Positions 36,219 to 48,758 of a stretch of DNA of 64,000 nt are shown piece after piece (position 1 is the first letter of the stretch; each line of letters starts with the position of its first letter). Source of the DNA: Cokeromyces recurvatus. Lineage: Eukaryota; Mucoromycota; Mucoromycetes; Mucorales; Mucoraceae. Both the position numbers and the translations under genes were made by a program. The stretch lies in NCBI RefSeq assembly GCF_025118155.1, contig NW_026251394.1:434001-498000 (forward strand), read 5' to 3'. The notes below the pieces were generated by a model. The model was not told the origin of the DNA. It saw only the letters and a program-made list of their open reading frames with translations, and ran no database searches.

Positions 36219-37133
36219 ATGATGATAGAGTTTTTAAAAGCAGTTACAAGAAATTATATTGAAAAAGTAAGAGGTTTTTTACAATCAGAGATCGATGTAA
36301 ATAGTTCGTTTATCTGGAATTCAAGGGATACGTATTCACCTGTTATACCTATCGAAATGAGAAGTCAACCTGATTTATTAAATAATTTACAACCAAATCA
36401 ACAATATCAATGCAAAGCTTTAAATATTGCTGTCTTAGGAGGACATGCTGATATGGTACGCTTACTATTAAGTGCTGGTGCAGATATCAACAGTAAAGAT
36501 GGCAAAGGAAGGTAATAGATAATACGACTGATATGTTTCTTTTTTTTTAACAATTAAGTTACATAATAGAACAGCACTTGTATGTGTTATCTATGGCTTA
36601 GATCTTGATGCATCCAACATTAATACGTCTAATTTACATTTCATCTCACAAACAAATCAAAATCATTTTGATATTATGAAAAACATTTTGCTGTGCCATC
36701 CAAATTTACATTATGCAACATTAGATTCTCCTCAATATGAAATTAAAGGTATCACTCCCTTATGTTTAGCTAGTTATTTGGGGAAAGCGAGTATGATTCA
36801 GTTACTATTAGAAGATGGTCGAGTCAATGTTGATGGAACAGATAGTAAAAATGCGACAGCTTTAATGTATGCTGGTATGCTTTTTTTTTTTTTTTTTTTT
36901 TTTTTGATTCTTATTTTTCCTTTGTTGATTTCCTTTTTTCCCTCTAGCACGAGATGGTAATGCAACTGTAGTCAAAATACTATTAGACTATCATGCATCT
37001 CCTGATATGACTGACAGTCATGGTTGGTCTGCAATTCAATACGCTGAAAGAAATCCAGAAATTGTACAATTATGTGAGCAAGTGTTAAGAACCAAAAGGT
37101 CCGAATTTTCTGTATGTGCCTATCTTTTCTTTT

Positions 37134-37189
<56 letters not shown>

Positions 37190-40100
37190 CAATTCATTAT
37201 AGGTTACATCCAACAATTATTCAGTAAACTATCCAATAAATTATTCAAAATTATCTCAATTTATTAGTTCAATGCCTGAATATCCATCCTCTCTTTCCCA
37301 TCTTCAATTCGAAACTTTAAAGGGAATTGATCATCTTGATCCAGCTGCTACACCACTTGTACAAATCGTTCAAAGCGCATTCTTAAAAACAATTAAAATT
37401 CATGACCATTTATCACTTCAAACATTATTAATGAAGCCACCACCACCACTGCTACGAAGCAATGCGTCAGAGCAATCTGGACCACTCCTTGTCAATTATC
37501 ATGATCCAAAGACGGGGCTCACAGCGATTCATCACGCCATGAGAACAAAGCCTTTACCTTCACCAGAAACGATCACCATGCTCTTTTTGGCTGGAGCAGA
37601 TATAAACTCACAAACCTATTATGGACGCACTGCTCTTCATCATCTAGCAAGATTTGGACTTGACAAAGATGGTATATCATGGGGGATACAAAAAAGTAAC
37701 AAGGCATCAGAAACTATACCTCCTCCTCCTCCTCCTCCTCCTACTACCACTACTACTACTGATATTAAAAATATTCCTGAGCATCTTGCCCTCTGTGCTT
37801 CCCTTTTAATTCGTTTTGGTGCACTCGTCAATATTGCTGATCCTATTGGTAACACGCCACTTCACTTTGCTGCCGAGTTTGGAGGAGTGAAGGAGGTGAT
37901 AGAGGTTCTTATCTTAGAAGGTGGAGCCGATTTAACCTTAAAGAATAAGAAGGGCCTAACGCCTCTTGACGTTTCCAAATCTGATGAAATTAAGAAAAGA
38001 ATACTTCAGTATGATACAGAACTGAAACATGCTAGTAAAACAAAATCCATGATCTCATCCTTGAATGGTACTATTCGACCCTTTGATTCCGCTAGTGAAT
38101 ATAATCGCCATTCCATCGCGTGCTCCATCATCACAACATCATCTCTCTTTCGAAATCAAGAGACAGATAAAACTAGAATGCATTTTTTGATGACACAAAA
38201 GCAATTGTTGTCAGAGGTCGTACAGAGGGACAACAACACACACGCTGAATATTCTGATTTTGAAATCATCTTGAGGGCCTTCTTTGGTTATCAAACCACC
38301 TTTACGGATTCAATTGAAAATTCGTTGGCCTATATTACGGATTCCATTCTAGGTTCATGGCGATTGCAACCTGAAGAGCATACGAGATTATTCTTAGAAC
38401 TAGGAAAGACGATAAGTGAACTACGCTACGAGCTACGTGAGGCCCATGAGATGTTTGATGTCACTGATCAACTTGTCGAAAAGGTCACAGGACATTTCCG
38501 TGAGGAGCTCGAACAGATTGAACAGGTTCATCAGACAGATTGGGAAATGTCTGAACTGCAAAACGATAAAATTGAAAAGTTGTTTGATGTCTTTGAGCGT
38601 ATTGATGGACGATTCTGTCAATTGGAATCGGCTCAAGATGATTTAATAGTTCAGCTTGAAGAATTAAGAAGAGCAGCTGTCAGAAGGCAACAACAACAAC
38701 AACAGCAATTATTTCAGACAAATGAGGCTACAGATATAGGATGTTGTATTACTCATGTCTTACAATCTTTACTTATCCTTCAAACGGTACCTATTGATCA
38801 GGTTCTCTATTTACGAGATGATAGAAACAGGCTTTTTCAAGAAATGAGGGCCGTCATTGATCAACTTAAACAGGAAATTCAAACTCATCTTGATAACGAT
38901 AAGGGGGATCATAAAGAGAAATTAATTGAAACAATGTCGCTTTTAGAGAATTCTTGGTCAAATGTAAAGGAGCTACTCACTAGAGATGGCCTCCCCTCTA
39001 GTAATAAGATAGAAGAAGAACCATTGTCTGATATTGATACTATTTCACATTCTATGAATTATTCTAGCACATTACAACAAAGGGAAAAGACCATGTCAAA
39101 TATATACAAATATTGTAATAAACAAACTGGATATCAAACACTCAATGAGCTTGAGCTCTCCTTTGATATACTTCAATCAAACTTGTCTGAAATTCAAAAA
39201 GATATGGCTCAGATTAATAAACATATAGAGGAAATAATGCAGGGTAAGAAAAAGATGTATGAAGTATGTCTAACATTGGAGAAACAATTGAACGGCAATG
39301 GAACCAGGGATATGGAGGAAAAAGCAAAGTCAGAGCTTAATCAAGTTTTAAAGTTTACACAGCAATTGTTTGATAAACAACAGATGCTTGATACAGAACG
39401 TACTGGACTTTTGAAAGAGTATTCAAATATTGAACAAGAACTGGTAAAGGTTCGTACTCAATTATATAATGTACGTCCGCCTGCTCTCTTACATGGGCTC
39501 CTTGAACGTCTGGATACAGATGAAGCTGCTTACTGTGTTCATGTTGAAAAGGATTGGAAAGAAGATTCAAATCTTGTAACGGAAGTTGTAATGGATGAGC
39601 ATCATGAAGAGGGTGACAAAAGCTGTTCTTCTTCCCTAGCTTCTTCTTTTTCTTCTTCTTCTTCTTCTTCTCAAGACTACAGGATTCAGCATTCAATGAC
39701 AGCATTACAAATTGAACAACTTAATACGCAATGTGCTTCTAATTTATCTACCCTCAGTTATATTACACGTCTTGATGCAAGCTTGTATTGTCTTAAAGTT
39801 CTTGCCACTCATTCCGTTACCAAGGCTCGACAAAATCTTTTACAAGTTCAAGCTTCTTTGGGACAAGCAAGTACAGACCTTGATGGAATTCGAAGCCAAA
39901 TGACACAGTTGTATGATGATGCAGCTGAGGTAGCTAGACAGGTATTCGCTCTCAAGATTGAAATGGAAACAATTGTACGTCATCGTAAAGAAGAAGTGAT
40001 TAAGGTATGGGAAGTGATTGATGAAGTGTCTGTAGGGCTTGATGCAAAATCCATTCAATCAAGACAGCAAGCAGAAAACTTATCACAAGCATCCATAAAT

Positions 40101-40538
40101 GCTGATATATCAATTACACAGCAACGACAACAACAACAACAACAGCAACAGCAACAGCAACAACAGCTAAATATCAGTTTGGAGGAACCAGATCATCATC
40201 AATGGATCATTCGAGAATTAGAACAATTACAGCGCGTCCATGCAAATTTGGAAGAATCAGTGGAAGAATTAAAACAAGAGCAAGCCATGATCAGTCAAAA
40301 TTTACGCCAACTGTCAATTGTCTTTATAGAACCGCAAGTAGATAGACTAGTTGGCCAAAATGATGAATCTCTTTTATCAACTAGCGATCGTTTAGCTGAA
40401 TTGATGGATCGTATTAGAGATAATGATTTAGGTCTACGACCTTCCTCATTCTGGTCCTCTACCACCATCAATACGATTGCAATTAAAAAGCCATCTCAAC
40501 AACAAAAGCAAATACTAAGAGTGGCCACAACTGGAGTT

Positions 40539-40586
<48 letters not shown>

Positions 40587-41006
40587 AGAGAGAGAGAGAT
40601 ACAGAGAGAGCTATTTATAAGATTAAGAATAGTGTTTTTAATATTATATGTAAATTTTTATATTAGACTACGCATGATAAATAAGAATGCAAGTAATGCA
40701 AATAGATTATCTGTAATGTCTGCAGCTACAAGTCGTTTATCAGCATTAACACATAATAGTAAACAGTCTTCAACTTTTATACGTTCACCTTCTAGTATCA
40801 TTGTAGATAGTCATAACAGTAACCATAAGCAATTATCAGCTGCTGTTAGTATTAAAACAGATAGAAAACGTATGTCAGTCATGTCAGCAATCAGTCTTTC
40901 ATCTTTATCATCATATCAACAGGAAAGAATGATGACAAGAGCTTCTAGTTTGAGCTATGCTTTATCTAAAATACAAAAAGAGAATACTATTGATGAGGAT
41001 GAATAA
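36219..41006 (+). CDS. Large ankyrin-repeat and coiled-coil protein
   Basis: Five exons (36219-36511, 36570-36874, 36948-37111, 37203-40540, 40667-41006) give about 1,479 aa. Residues about 60-520 hold roughly seven ankyrin repeats, for example ALNIAVLGGHADMVRLLLSAGADIN, ITPLCLASYLGKASMIQLLL, TALHHLARFG and TPLHFAAEFGG. They are interrupted by a disordered Pro/Thr run (about residue 430). Residues about 600-1300 are mostly long heptad-like coiled coils with two polyglutamine runs (CAA/CAG arrays near 38690-38706 and 40127-40166) and one Ser run (39635-39671). The tail is Ser/Lys-rich (RMSVMSAISLSSLSS). The architecture suggests a scaffold; no ortholog recognised. The intron at 37112-37202 carries 51 T and the last intron (40541-40666) about 40 A. 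Confidence 0.82.
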
Positions 41007-41458
41007 ATTATATTATAATTATATTGACTATTTTGTTTACTACGCTTTTTTTTTAAAAAACTACTATTGAAAAAATAATTCTTCTAATAGAGAAGGGTGA
41101 ATTCTATAGTTGCATTACTTATTTGAAGGGTTGTTTTCTATCTTTAACTAACAAGTATAACCTATTTCATCATAAACATTTATTTTTAATCAACATATAT
41201 TTTTTTTCGAAAATCTGTGCTGTTTATAAGAAACCCTTCAAATCAAAAAAATAAAGTAAAGACAGTAAAAATATAAAATGAAGTACTCGGCAAGTTGATA
41301 AGATAGTATGATGAATACTATACTATTGTCACATAAGTTTAAAAAAGAGATAAAATCCTTTTCTTTTTCTACATATAACAGCAAGAAATGTTTATCAAAT
41401 AAAGCAATAATTGTAAAGTTTATTATTAATATAGATCATTTAGCATAGTAGAAATGGC
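41007..41458. other. Convergent intergenic spacer
   Basis: 3' regions of the ankyrin gene and the aldehyde dehydrogenase gene; AT-rich, no gene seen. Confidence 0.55.
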
Positions 41459-43209
41459 TTACAAGTTGCTTTGAATTTTAACAACTTTAACTTGAGTATA
41501 TTCTTGAATAGCATATTTACCAAGTTCTTTACCAAAACCAGATTGTTTATAACCACCAAAAGGAGTCGAGTGATCAAAGATATCAAAACAATTAACCCAG
41601 ACAGTACCAGCTTGAAGCTCATTAGAAACAGCAATAGCAGTATTAATATTAGAAGTGTATACACCACCTGCCAATCCATACTTTGAATCATTAGCCATTT
41701 CAATAGCTTCTTCAATAGTTTTAAAAGTAGCAATAGCTACTACAGGACCAAAGATTTCTTCTTGCATAATACGCATATTATTTTTACAATGTGTGAAAAT
41801 CGTGGGTTCAATGTAATAGCCCTTTTCCCCCCAGCGTTTACCTCCAAGAGCCAACGTAGCTCCCTCCTCTTGACCAATTCTAATATAATTCATGATTTTA
41901 TCAAATTGGTCTTTACTAATTTGAGGACCTTGAAAAGTATTCTCATCAAATGGATCACCAAGAGTGATTTTCTTTGTTTCGGCAATAAACAATTCCATAA
42001 ATTTATCGAACACATCCTCATGAACAAGTATACGAGAACCTGCATTACAACTTTGACCATGATTGTTAAAGATACCACCATGAGAATGAATAGCTGCATT
42101 AGCAAGGTCTGCATCAGCGCAAACGATTTGAGCAGATTTACCACCTAATTCTAATTGAAGTTTCTTCAAGTTGCTATTTGCACTAGATTCCATCACTTTA
42201 CGACCAGTTACAGTAGAACCCGTAAAAGCCATCTTACTGATACCTTTATGATTAGTAAGGAATGCACCTGTAGTTTGGCCATAACCAGTAATGATATTTA
42301 TGACGCCCTTATAATATATATGTATTTGTTAATATCATATTTATTCATTTCTTATTATATTTAATATCATCAATAACTTACAGGAGGGAATCCAGCTTCC
42401 TTGACCAATTCTGCAAACTTGTATAAAGAAAGTGGTGTAATTTCAGAAGATTTCATTACAACTATATTCAAAAAAAAAGAGTGTCTTTTATGATCACAAA
42501 GTATATACATATATAAAGACGAATTTGAAACTTACTTGTATTTCCAGCTGCCAAGGCAGGTGCAAATTTCCAAGTCGCCATCATAATAGGATAATTCCAA
42601 GGAATGATACAACCGACAACACCAAGTGGTTCATGGCGAGTATAACACAACTTATCAAAGGTTGTATCAATTGTTTTACCATGAATTTTATCAGCCCAAC
42701 CAGCAAAATAACGGAAGCAGCCAATTGAATCAGTGATATCTACATCACGAGCTATCGTAAACGCCTTACCATTATCAAGAGCATCTAATGTCGCCAATTC
42801 ATCTTTATCACGTTCCATCAAGTCAGCAAGCCTATTTATCAGACGTCCACGTTCTGCAGGAGATACTCTTCGCCAAGTTGTCTTGAAACATTCCTGTGCA
42901 GCCTGTACAGCTGCATCCACATTAGATTGGTCTGCAGAATGAACAGAGCAAATTACTTCTTCTGTAGCAGGATTGATGGTTTCAATCATAGGCCCATTTC
43001 CAGGAATAAACTCATTGTTAATGAAAAGATAAGTATGAACTACAGTAAAAAAAGAAAAAATGAAAGAGAGTTAATATAAATTAAGGCAGAGGGTAGGGGG
43101 GCAGGGAGGGAGGGAGGCAAATGTGCTGATGTATACTTATATAATTTAACTTACCTTTAACTTCTTGACCTTTTGAAGTTTTAACTGTTTGAATATCCTT
43201 TTGCGTCAT
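41459..43209 (-). CDS. NAD(P)-dependent aldehyde dehydrogenase
   Basis: Four exons (43209-43155, 43039-42536, 42461-42382, 42307-41459) give about 495 aa, the normal ALDH class 1/2 length. Landmarks: FINNEFIPG, TINPATEEVI, PLGVVGCIIPWNYP (catalytic Asn), VMKSSEITPLS (cofactor Lys), MAFTGSTVTGRKVM, KLQLELGGKSAQIV (general base Glu), NHGQSCNAGSR with the catalytic Cys, EEIFGPVVAIATF and PFGGYKQSGFGKELG. In the usual Gln-Cys-Cys-Cys context the flanking cysteines are replaced by Ser and Asn while the nucleophile stays. There is no clear targeting peptide, so it is probably cytosolic. Oxidation of acetaldehyde or other aliphatic aldehydes is the family role; exact substrate unknown. Confidence 0.94.
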
Positions 43210-44007
43210 CTCTTTATTTTAAAAGTTATATATATGAAAAAGAGAATAAAAGAAAAGAAAAAAAAAAGAAATGCAGAAAATTATGTATTCTTGGTAGCTT
43301 ATATATAGTGTAACAAACTTGGAAATGATTTTTAAAGTTTCGGAAATCATAACTTGCTTTATTGTAGGATTCTTTTCTAAGGGACAAAAGACTAGAATAA
43401 TTGTTATGATGCACGCTTTATCATTTATTATTAATAATGCCCTTTACTTCCTTTATGAATATAAATATATACATATAACTTTTGCAGGAAACATTTACGA
43501 TATGTATATAATGCTAATGCTTAAAGAGTCTGGTGGGAAAAGTATATTATAAATAATAAGTCACGTACTATACTTAAAACATCCATTTAGTTTTCTTTAT
43601 AATAGATTCTTCATACATTTAAACTATAGGCGTGTTCCATCCGTTTTAGATGAAAAAAAAAAAAGGAAGAATGCTGTTGAGATATATTTGAGAAAGCAAA
43701 ATATTAACCCAGTGTTTGCTATACAGTAATGAAAAAAAAAAGCATAATTCAAAGTATATTAAATGTATATAGTCTATTGTAATTGTTTATATGAAATACG
43801 TAGCATAAATGAATTTATTTGAATTGCTTTTATTCTATTATTCTTATATCCGATATCCTTCAAATACCAGTTTGCTTATTATACATTTATATGAGCTATT
43901 TACATAATAATAATAAACAAGATTAATTATTAAACACAAGCTATAAAAGCAATGTTAGACATAAAAGTTTATCCCAAAGAAATTCGCATTTCAGAATATG
44001 TATAAAG

Positions 44008-44054
<47 letters not shown>

Positions 44055-45439
44055 TGTGTATTTATAGTACATATCATACGCAACTATGTCACAGTTTATT
44101 TGATCATGTTTTCATCTAAAAATATGTTCTGTTACTTTACGTATTTTTATATATTTCATAGATATAAGTCCTTTGGTTAAATCTTTAAATGTAAAATTCA
44201 TCAAACTCGTACACAATTTAGTGTATATAAGAATTATCTTTTCCATATGTTCACATGGCTTCTAAATAATAAACGTATTCAAGATATAAAGCGATTACTG
44301 ATTGTTGATAAAAGTATATATCGTTTTCATCATCTATCTTGTAAGGAACTATATTAAAGCTATCTTCTTACATGCATCTGTTAGCAATAGGATTTCAGTA
44401 GTTATGGAATAGTATCCAAAACTAAAAAATATTTTATTAAGGATAATAAATGATGTTTACAATCTGTTAGTATGATGCTATTGCCTTACCAGAATTAAAT
44501 AATAGTATTATAATAAAGAATATAAGTGAGCAGTTCATTTAGATATCCTGAATAATATAGAGAGATAATATCTTTTCTTTTTTAAATTGAGACAAAGCTT
44601 ATCCTAAATATCATGCTGTAGTATTTGAAATTTGCCTCGGAGTATCATGTGCAATTTAATGAATTAATGTTCTGTTTAGTGCTTCTCCTCATATTTATAA
44701 TTTATAATCGAACATTCATTTATAACTGTATAGGTTTGCTTACATTGAATATGAAAATACATAGACTTGAAAATAAGAAATTGTAATGTCTTTATATATT
44801 GTTTTAGTCACTCTTTCATCTCGTCCTCCCTTCCTACTTATAGGCTAAATTGCAGTACTATCACTTGTATTAAACTTATTTTGTAAAATGATGACTATTT
44901 TGACGGAATACATAGGTATTATCACTCATTCTTACTACAACAAGCTTATGCTTTAAGGATATATATATATATATATATATACAGTTTGCTAATCATCAGG
45001 GCGACAAAAAAACATTGATTTCTATGATTATTTGTCTTTAAGAAAAGAAGACGAATCGAACAATATGAGTTAATTTTTTAATCTTTCTATATTCAAAATC
45101 TAATTGCTTAGTCTATTAATACTTTTATTACATCCACAGAATAATGATCGATAATAGGCTTCTATTTCTTGCAAACTACTACAAATGAATTATAAAGAAA
45201 GGACTATTTATATAAAGAAAGAAAATAAATTACTTAATATTATGTCATGTAGTAGTCTATAAAAGAATCCATGTACTTTTCCATAGATTTCTTGATTTTT
45301 TTTTTCAATTTCAGACTATTTTCCCCATTTTTGGGTTACTAAATAAATAAAAAACTTCTATAGCAGTGATATAAAAAGGCTACCTTTAATTCCTTTCTTT
45401 CATCCTTTTATTATCTTATAAATTTCTCCAAAAAAAAAA
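43210..45439. other. Long intergenic region
   Basis: About 2.2 kb of AT-rich DNA between the divergently oriented aldehyde dehydrogenase and hexokinase genes. Contains a run of about 41 T (44010-44051) and a TA dinucleotide run near 44961-44980. A G-rich patch (GGGAGGGAGGGAGG, 43091-43115) sits in the first intron of the dehydrogenase gene nearby. No coding sequence supported. Confidence 0.55.
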
Positions 45440-45654
45440 ATGGTTAAGTCTTCTTTATCTGATCAAACAATCGAAGCATTCAATATACCTGAGTTTAAAG
45501 GAACACTAGAACAGCAGCAAGCTATTAAAGAGCTTTATAAACAATTTACAATAACAACAGAGAGAGCCCGTATTATTGTCAATCAATTTATAAAGGAAAT
45601 GCGGAAAGGCTTGGATCATGAAGGTGCTACAGGTAATAATGAAAAAAAACTCGG

Positions 45655-45703
<49 letters not shown>

Positions 45704-45720
45704 TGTATTTAATTGTATTT

Positions 45721-45765
<45 letters not shown>

Positions 45766-47151
45766 GTGGCAATGATTCCTAGTTTCGTTACAGGTCGCCC
45801 TACAGGAAATGAAAAGGGAAAATACCTTGCCTTAGATTTAGGAGGAACCAACCTTCGAGTTTGTGAATTTGAGTTAAAAGGTGATGGGGAATTTGCTGTT
45901 CGTCAACAGAAATATATTATAGCAGAAGAATATAAAACAGATGAAATGCGTCAACTTTGCGACTTTATTGCTGATTGTGTTGATAACTTTATTACTGAGC
46001 ATGATCCTTCTGGTAGAAATAACGGTAACGAACAACTACAATTAGGTTTTACCTTTTCTTTTCCAGTCAACCAGACAGCTATTAATAGAGGTACTTTAAT
46101 GCATTGGACAAAAGGATTTAACTGTTCAGGTGCAATCAATAAAGATGTTGTTATTATGCTGCAAGATTCCTTTCTTCGTAAGAATATTCATGTGAATATT
46201 GCTGCTGTAAGTTATAGATATTTTAATAAAAAAAAAATGAAGCGGGAAAATGAATCTTTTTTTTTTTTTTTTTTTTTTTTTATGTAGCTTGTAAATGATA
46301 CAGTAGGGACTTTAATGGCAAATGCTTATCGATATCCTGAAACGACAATGGGTATAATTCTTGGAACAGGGACAAATGCAGGTATTTTTTTTTTATAAAC
46401 CTTCCAATTTTTTTTTCACTCACGTACAACTTCTATAGCGTATTATGAAAAACTGGAAAATATTAAAAAATGGAATGGAAATGAAGAAGTGTTTGAGGAA
46501 ATGATTGTTAATATGGAATGGGGTGCCTTTGATCGTGAGCGTTGTGTTTTGCCTTTAACAATCTATGATAATAAACTTGATCGAGAATCAATTAACCCCC
46601 ATGAACAATTATTTGAAAAAATGATGTCTGGTATGTATCTCGGTGAAATTGCTCGTAATGCAATTCTTCACCTTGTAGACTCTCGCCTTCTTTTTGAGGG
46701 TGAATCTGCTTACGACTTAAATAGACAGTGGGGATTTGAGACATCTTACATGTCAATTATTATTGGTGATAATACAGATGATCTTGAAGAGGTACGTCAT
46801 ATCTTGGAAGAAGTTCTTCAGATTCCTTCAACTACTTTGGGTGATCGTCAGATGGTACAATCTATCTGTTTGGCTATAGGTCGTCGTTCAGCTTATTTAG
46901 CTACATGTGGTATAGCAGGAGTTTTATCTCATACAGGGAAACTTGAACAAGACTCGTTAATTGCTATTGATGGCTCAGTTTATGAATTCTTTCCCAATTT
47001 TGAACACCATATGAAACAAGCGCTTGGAGAAATCTTTGGTAATGATATTACAAAACGCGTTAAATTTAATTTGGCTAGAGATGGTTCTGGATTTGGTGCT
47101 GCTATGATTGCTATGATGGCACATAAAGTTGCTTTAGCTAAGAATCCGTAA
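45440..47151 (+). CDS. Hexokinase
   Basis: Four exons (45440-45632, 45767-46206, 46288-46381, 46439-47151) give about 479 aa, typical of single-domain fungal hexokinases. Landmarks: FVTGRPTGNEKGKYLALDLGGTNLR (ATP phosphate 1 loop), LGFTFSFPVNQT, LMHWTKGF, VNDTVGTLMANAY (catalytic Asp), GIILGTGTNAAY, INMEWGAF-equivalent VNMEWGAF, EKMMSGMYLGEI, AIDGSVYEFFPNF and ARDGSGFGAAMIA. It phosphorylates glucose or fructose at C6 with ATP in the cytosol. The first intron (45633-45766) is almost entirely two A runs of about 40 and 35 bases; the second has about 23 T before its acceptor. Weak residues separate it from glucokinase; the VSFPV equivalent here is FSFPV. Confidence 0.95.
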
Positions 47152-47974
47152 AGCATAAAACTATATTAAATAAAAGATAAATACATATTTATTCATGTAA
47201 AACCTTCTAGTAAGGCTATAAAGATTAGCAGCAGTTTTTTTTTATCCTTTATCTCTCTTCTTTTACATGAAAAATATTTTGCTGTATACATTAATAATAG
47301 GTCCTTACTGAAAAAAAAACATGACATTTTATTGTAAAACGTTGTAATCTGAATGTGGGAATATATTCCATTTTATACAGCCTTCCCACAATAAACTATT
47401 CTATTATACAAATTTATTACTATTACTATTACTATTACTATTATTACAAAAAAGAAAAGAAAAGGTAATATAGTGTTATACAAATCTTTATTCCATTTTA
47501 CTTTACTACTATGACTATTCTTGCAAATATTGTCACTTTGTATATAAAATATAATTCATAGTAGTAGGTTTTTTTTTTTTTTTCAAGCTTATAATTATAT
47601 CATCGTATATGATATGTATATGACGAATGGTATAAAGTATATATTTATATTACAAATCAGTCAGTACAAGTTTTGATGTTAGCATTTAGTTGGCTGGTTT
47701 AATAAGATTATTTTATAAATTTAGCCTAAACATTATTAATGTATTTCATGTATGCATGCATGCATAGTTCAATTTGAAATATCATTATCATTTAAACTAC
47801 TTTGATCTGTACCTTTTCGGATTATGTAATATTCGGAATATTAAAATAAATATGCAGAAAATAAATGAAATAAAGCTAAGCCTCAGTTCTTTTTTTTTTT
47901 TGTTTGTTTGAAAAAAAACAAAAAAAAACCTCATCAATACACTTTTTTTTTTGAAGAAAAATAAAATATACATC
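47152..47974. other. Intergenic, AT-rich
   Basis: Contains an (ACTATT)n microsatellite at about 47419-47448. No coding sequence supported. Confidence 0.5.
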
Positions 47975-48519
47975 ATGTCTTCTCGTTTAGCAAAACAATC
48001 GTTAGATTTATTATTATCGACCACAAAGAAATCAGATACCCAATTTAATGATAAAAAAGCAGTTAAAGTTAAATTACCAAAGACAAATAAAGGGGTTAAA
48101 AAAGCTAAATATGAAATTCGCTATGGAAGACATCAAAAGACAAAAGCATTAAAAGAGAAATTAGAGAAAAGAGAAAATCCAGTTGGTAAAAAAAAAAAAG
48201 GAGGAGGACTAAAGTCGGCATAACGAAATAAATCTAATTGAGAATTCCTTTTAGATAAATTGAATGAAATAGAGCTATCCATTGATGAGAAATTAAAACG
48301 TAATGTGCAGATCATGCAACGAGCTTTGAGATCAAGTCCATTGGAGAAAAAGATTTATAAAAAGGTAATGCATATATAAACATTTATTATTAAAAAATTA
48401 TGAAGAAACTTACGATTGTTTTACTATAGATTATTAAAGAGAAGAATGCAAGAAAAACTAAAAAATGGTCAAATAAAGTTCATGGATCTGATCAAGATAC
48501 TGATGAGGATAGCGATTAG
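47975..48519 (+). CDS. Small basic protein, possibly nucleolar
   Basis: Three exons (47975-48185, 48255-48364, 48430-48519) give about 136 aa. It is Lys/Arg-rich throughout (KAVKVKLPKTNKGVKKAKYE, RHQKTKALKEKLEKRE, KKIIKEKNARKTKKWSNKV), has a central helical stretch (DEKLKRNVQIMQRALRSSP) and an acidic end (QDTDEDSD). Such composition fits small ribosome-biogenesis or nucleolar factors of fungi, but no named family could be confirmed. Exon joins keep phase and the second and third exons read cleanly. Confidence 0.65.
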
Positions 48520-48758
48520 AATGTAAATATGTAATATTTGGTTAAAAATAAATAAATAAATTGATTATCCGCGCTTACACAAAATTGATTACATTTGCAC
48601 TCCTTGTGCAGTTCTTGTTTTAATTCATATTATACATACACACCATTTCCCCCCTTTTTTTCTACTTGTTGTTATATTGAAATTTTTTAATTTCTTTTTA
48701 TTTTATTTTTTTATTTTATTTTCTTTTATTTTATTTTTTTATTATTATTTATTTAAAT

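Noticed and set aside
43091..43115. G-rich patch considered as a regulatory G-quadruplex
   Set aside because: It lies in an ALDH intron and is short; no further evidence supports a function.
45506..45772. Minus-strand frame opposite hexokinase exon 1
   Set aside because: Shadow of the poly(A) intron and of the sense coding exon.
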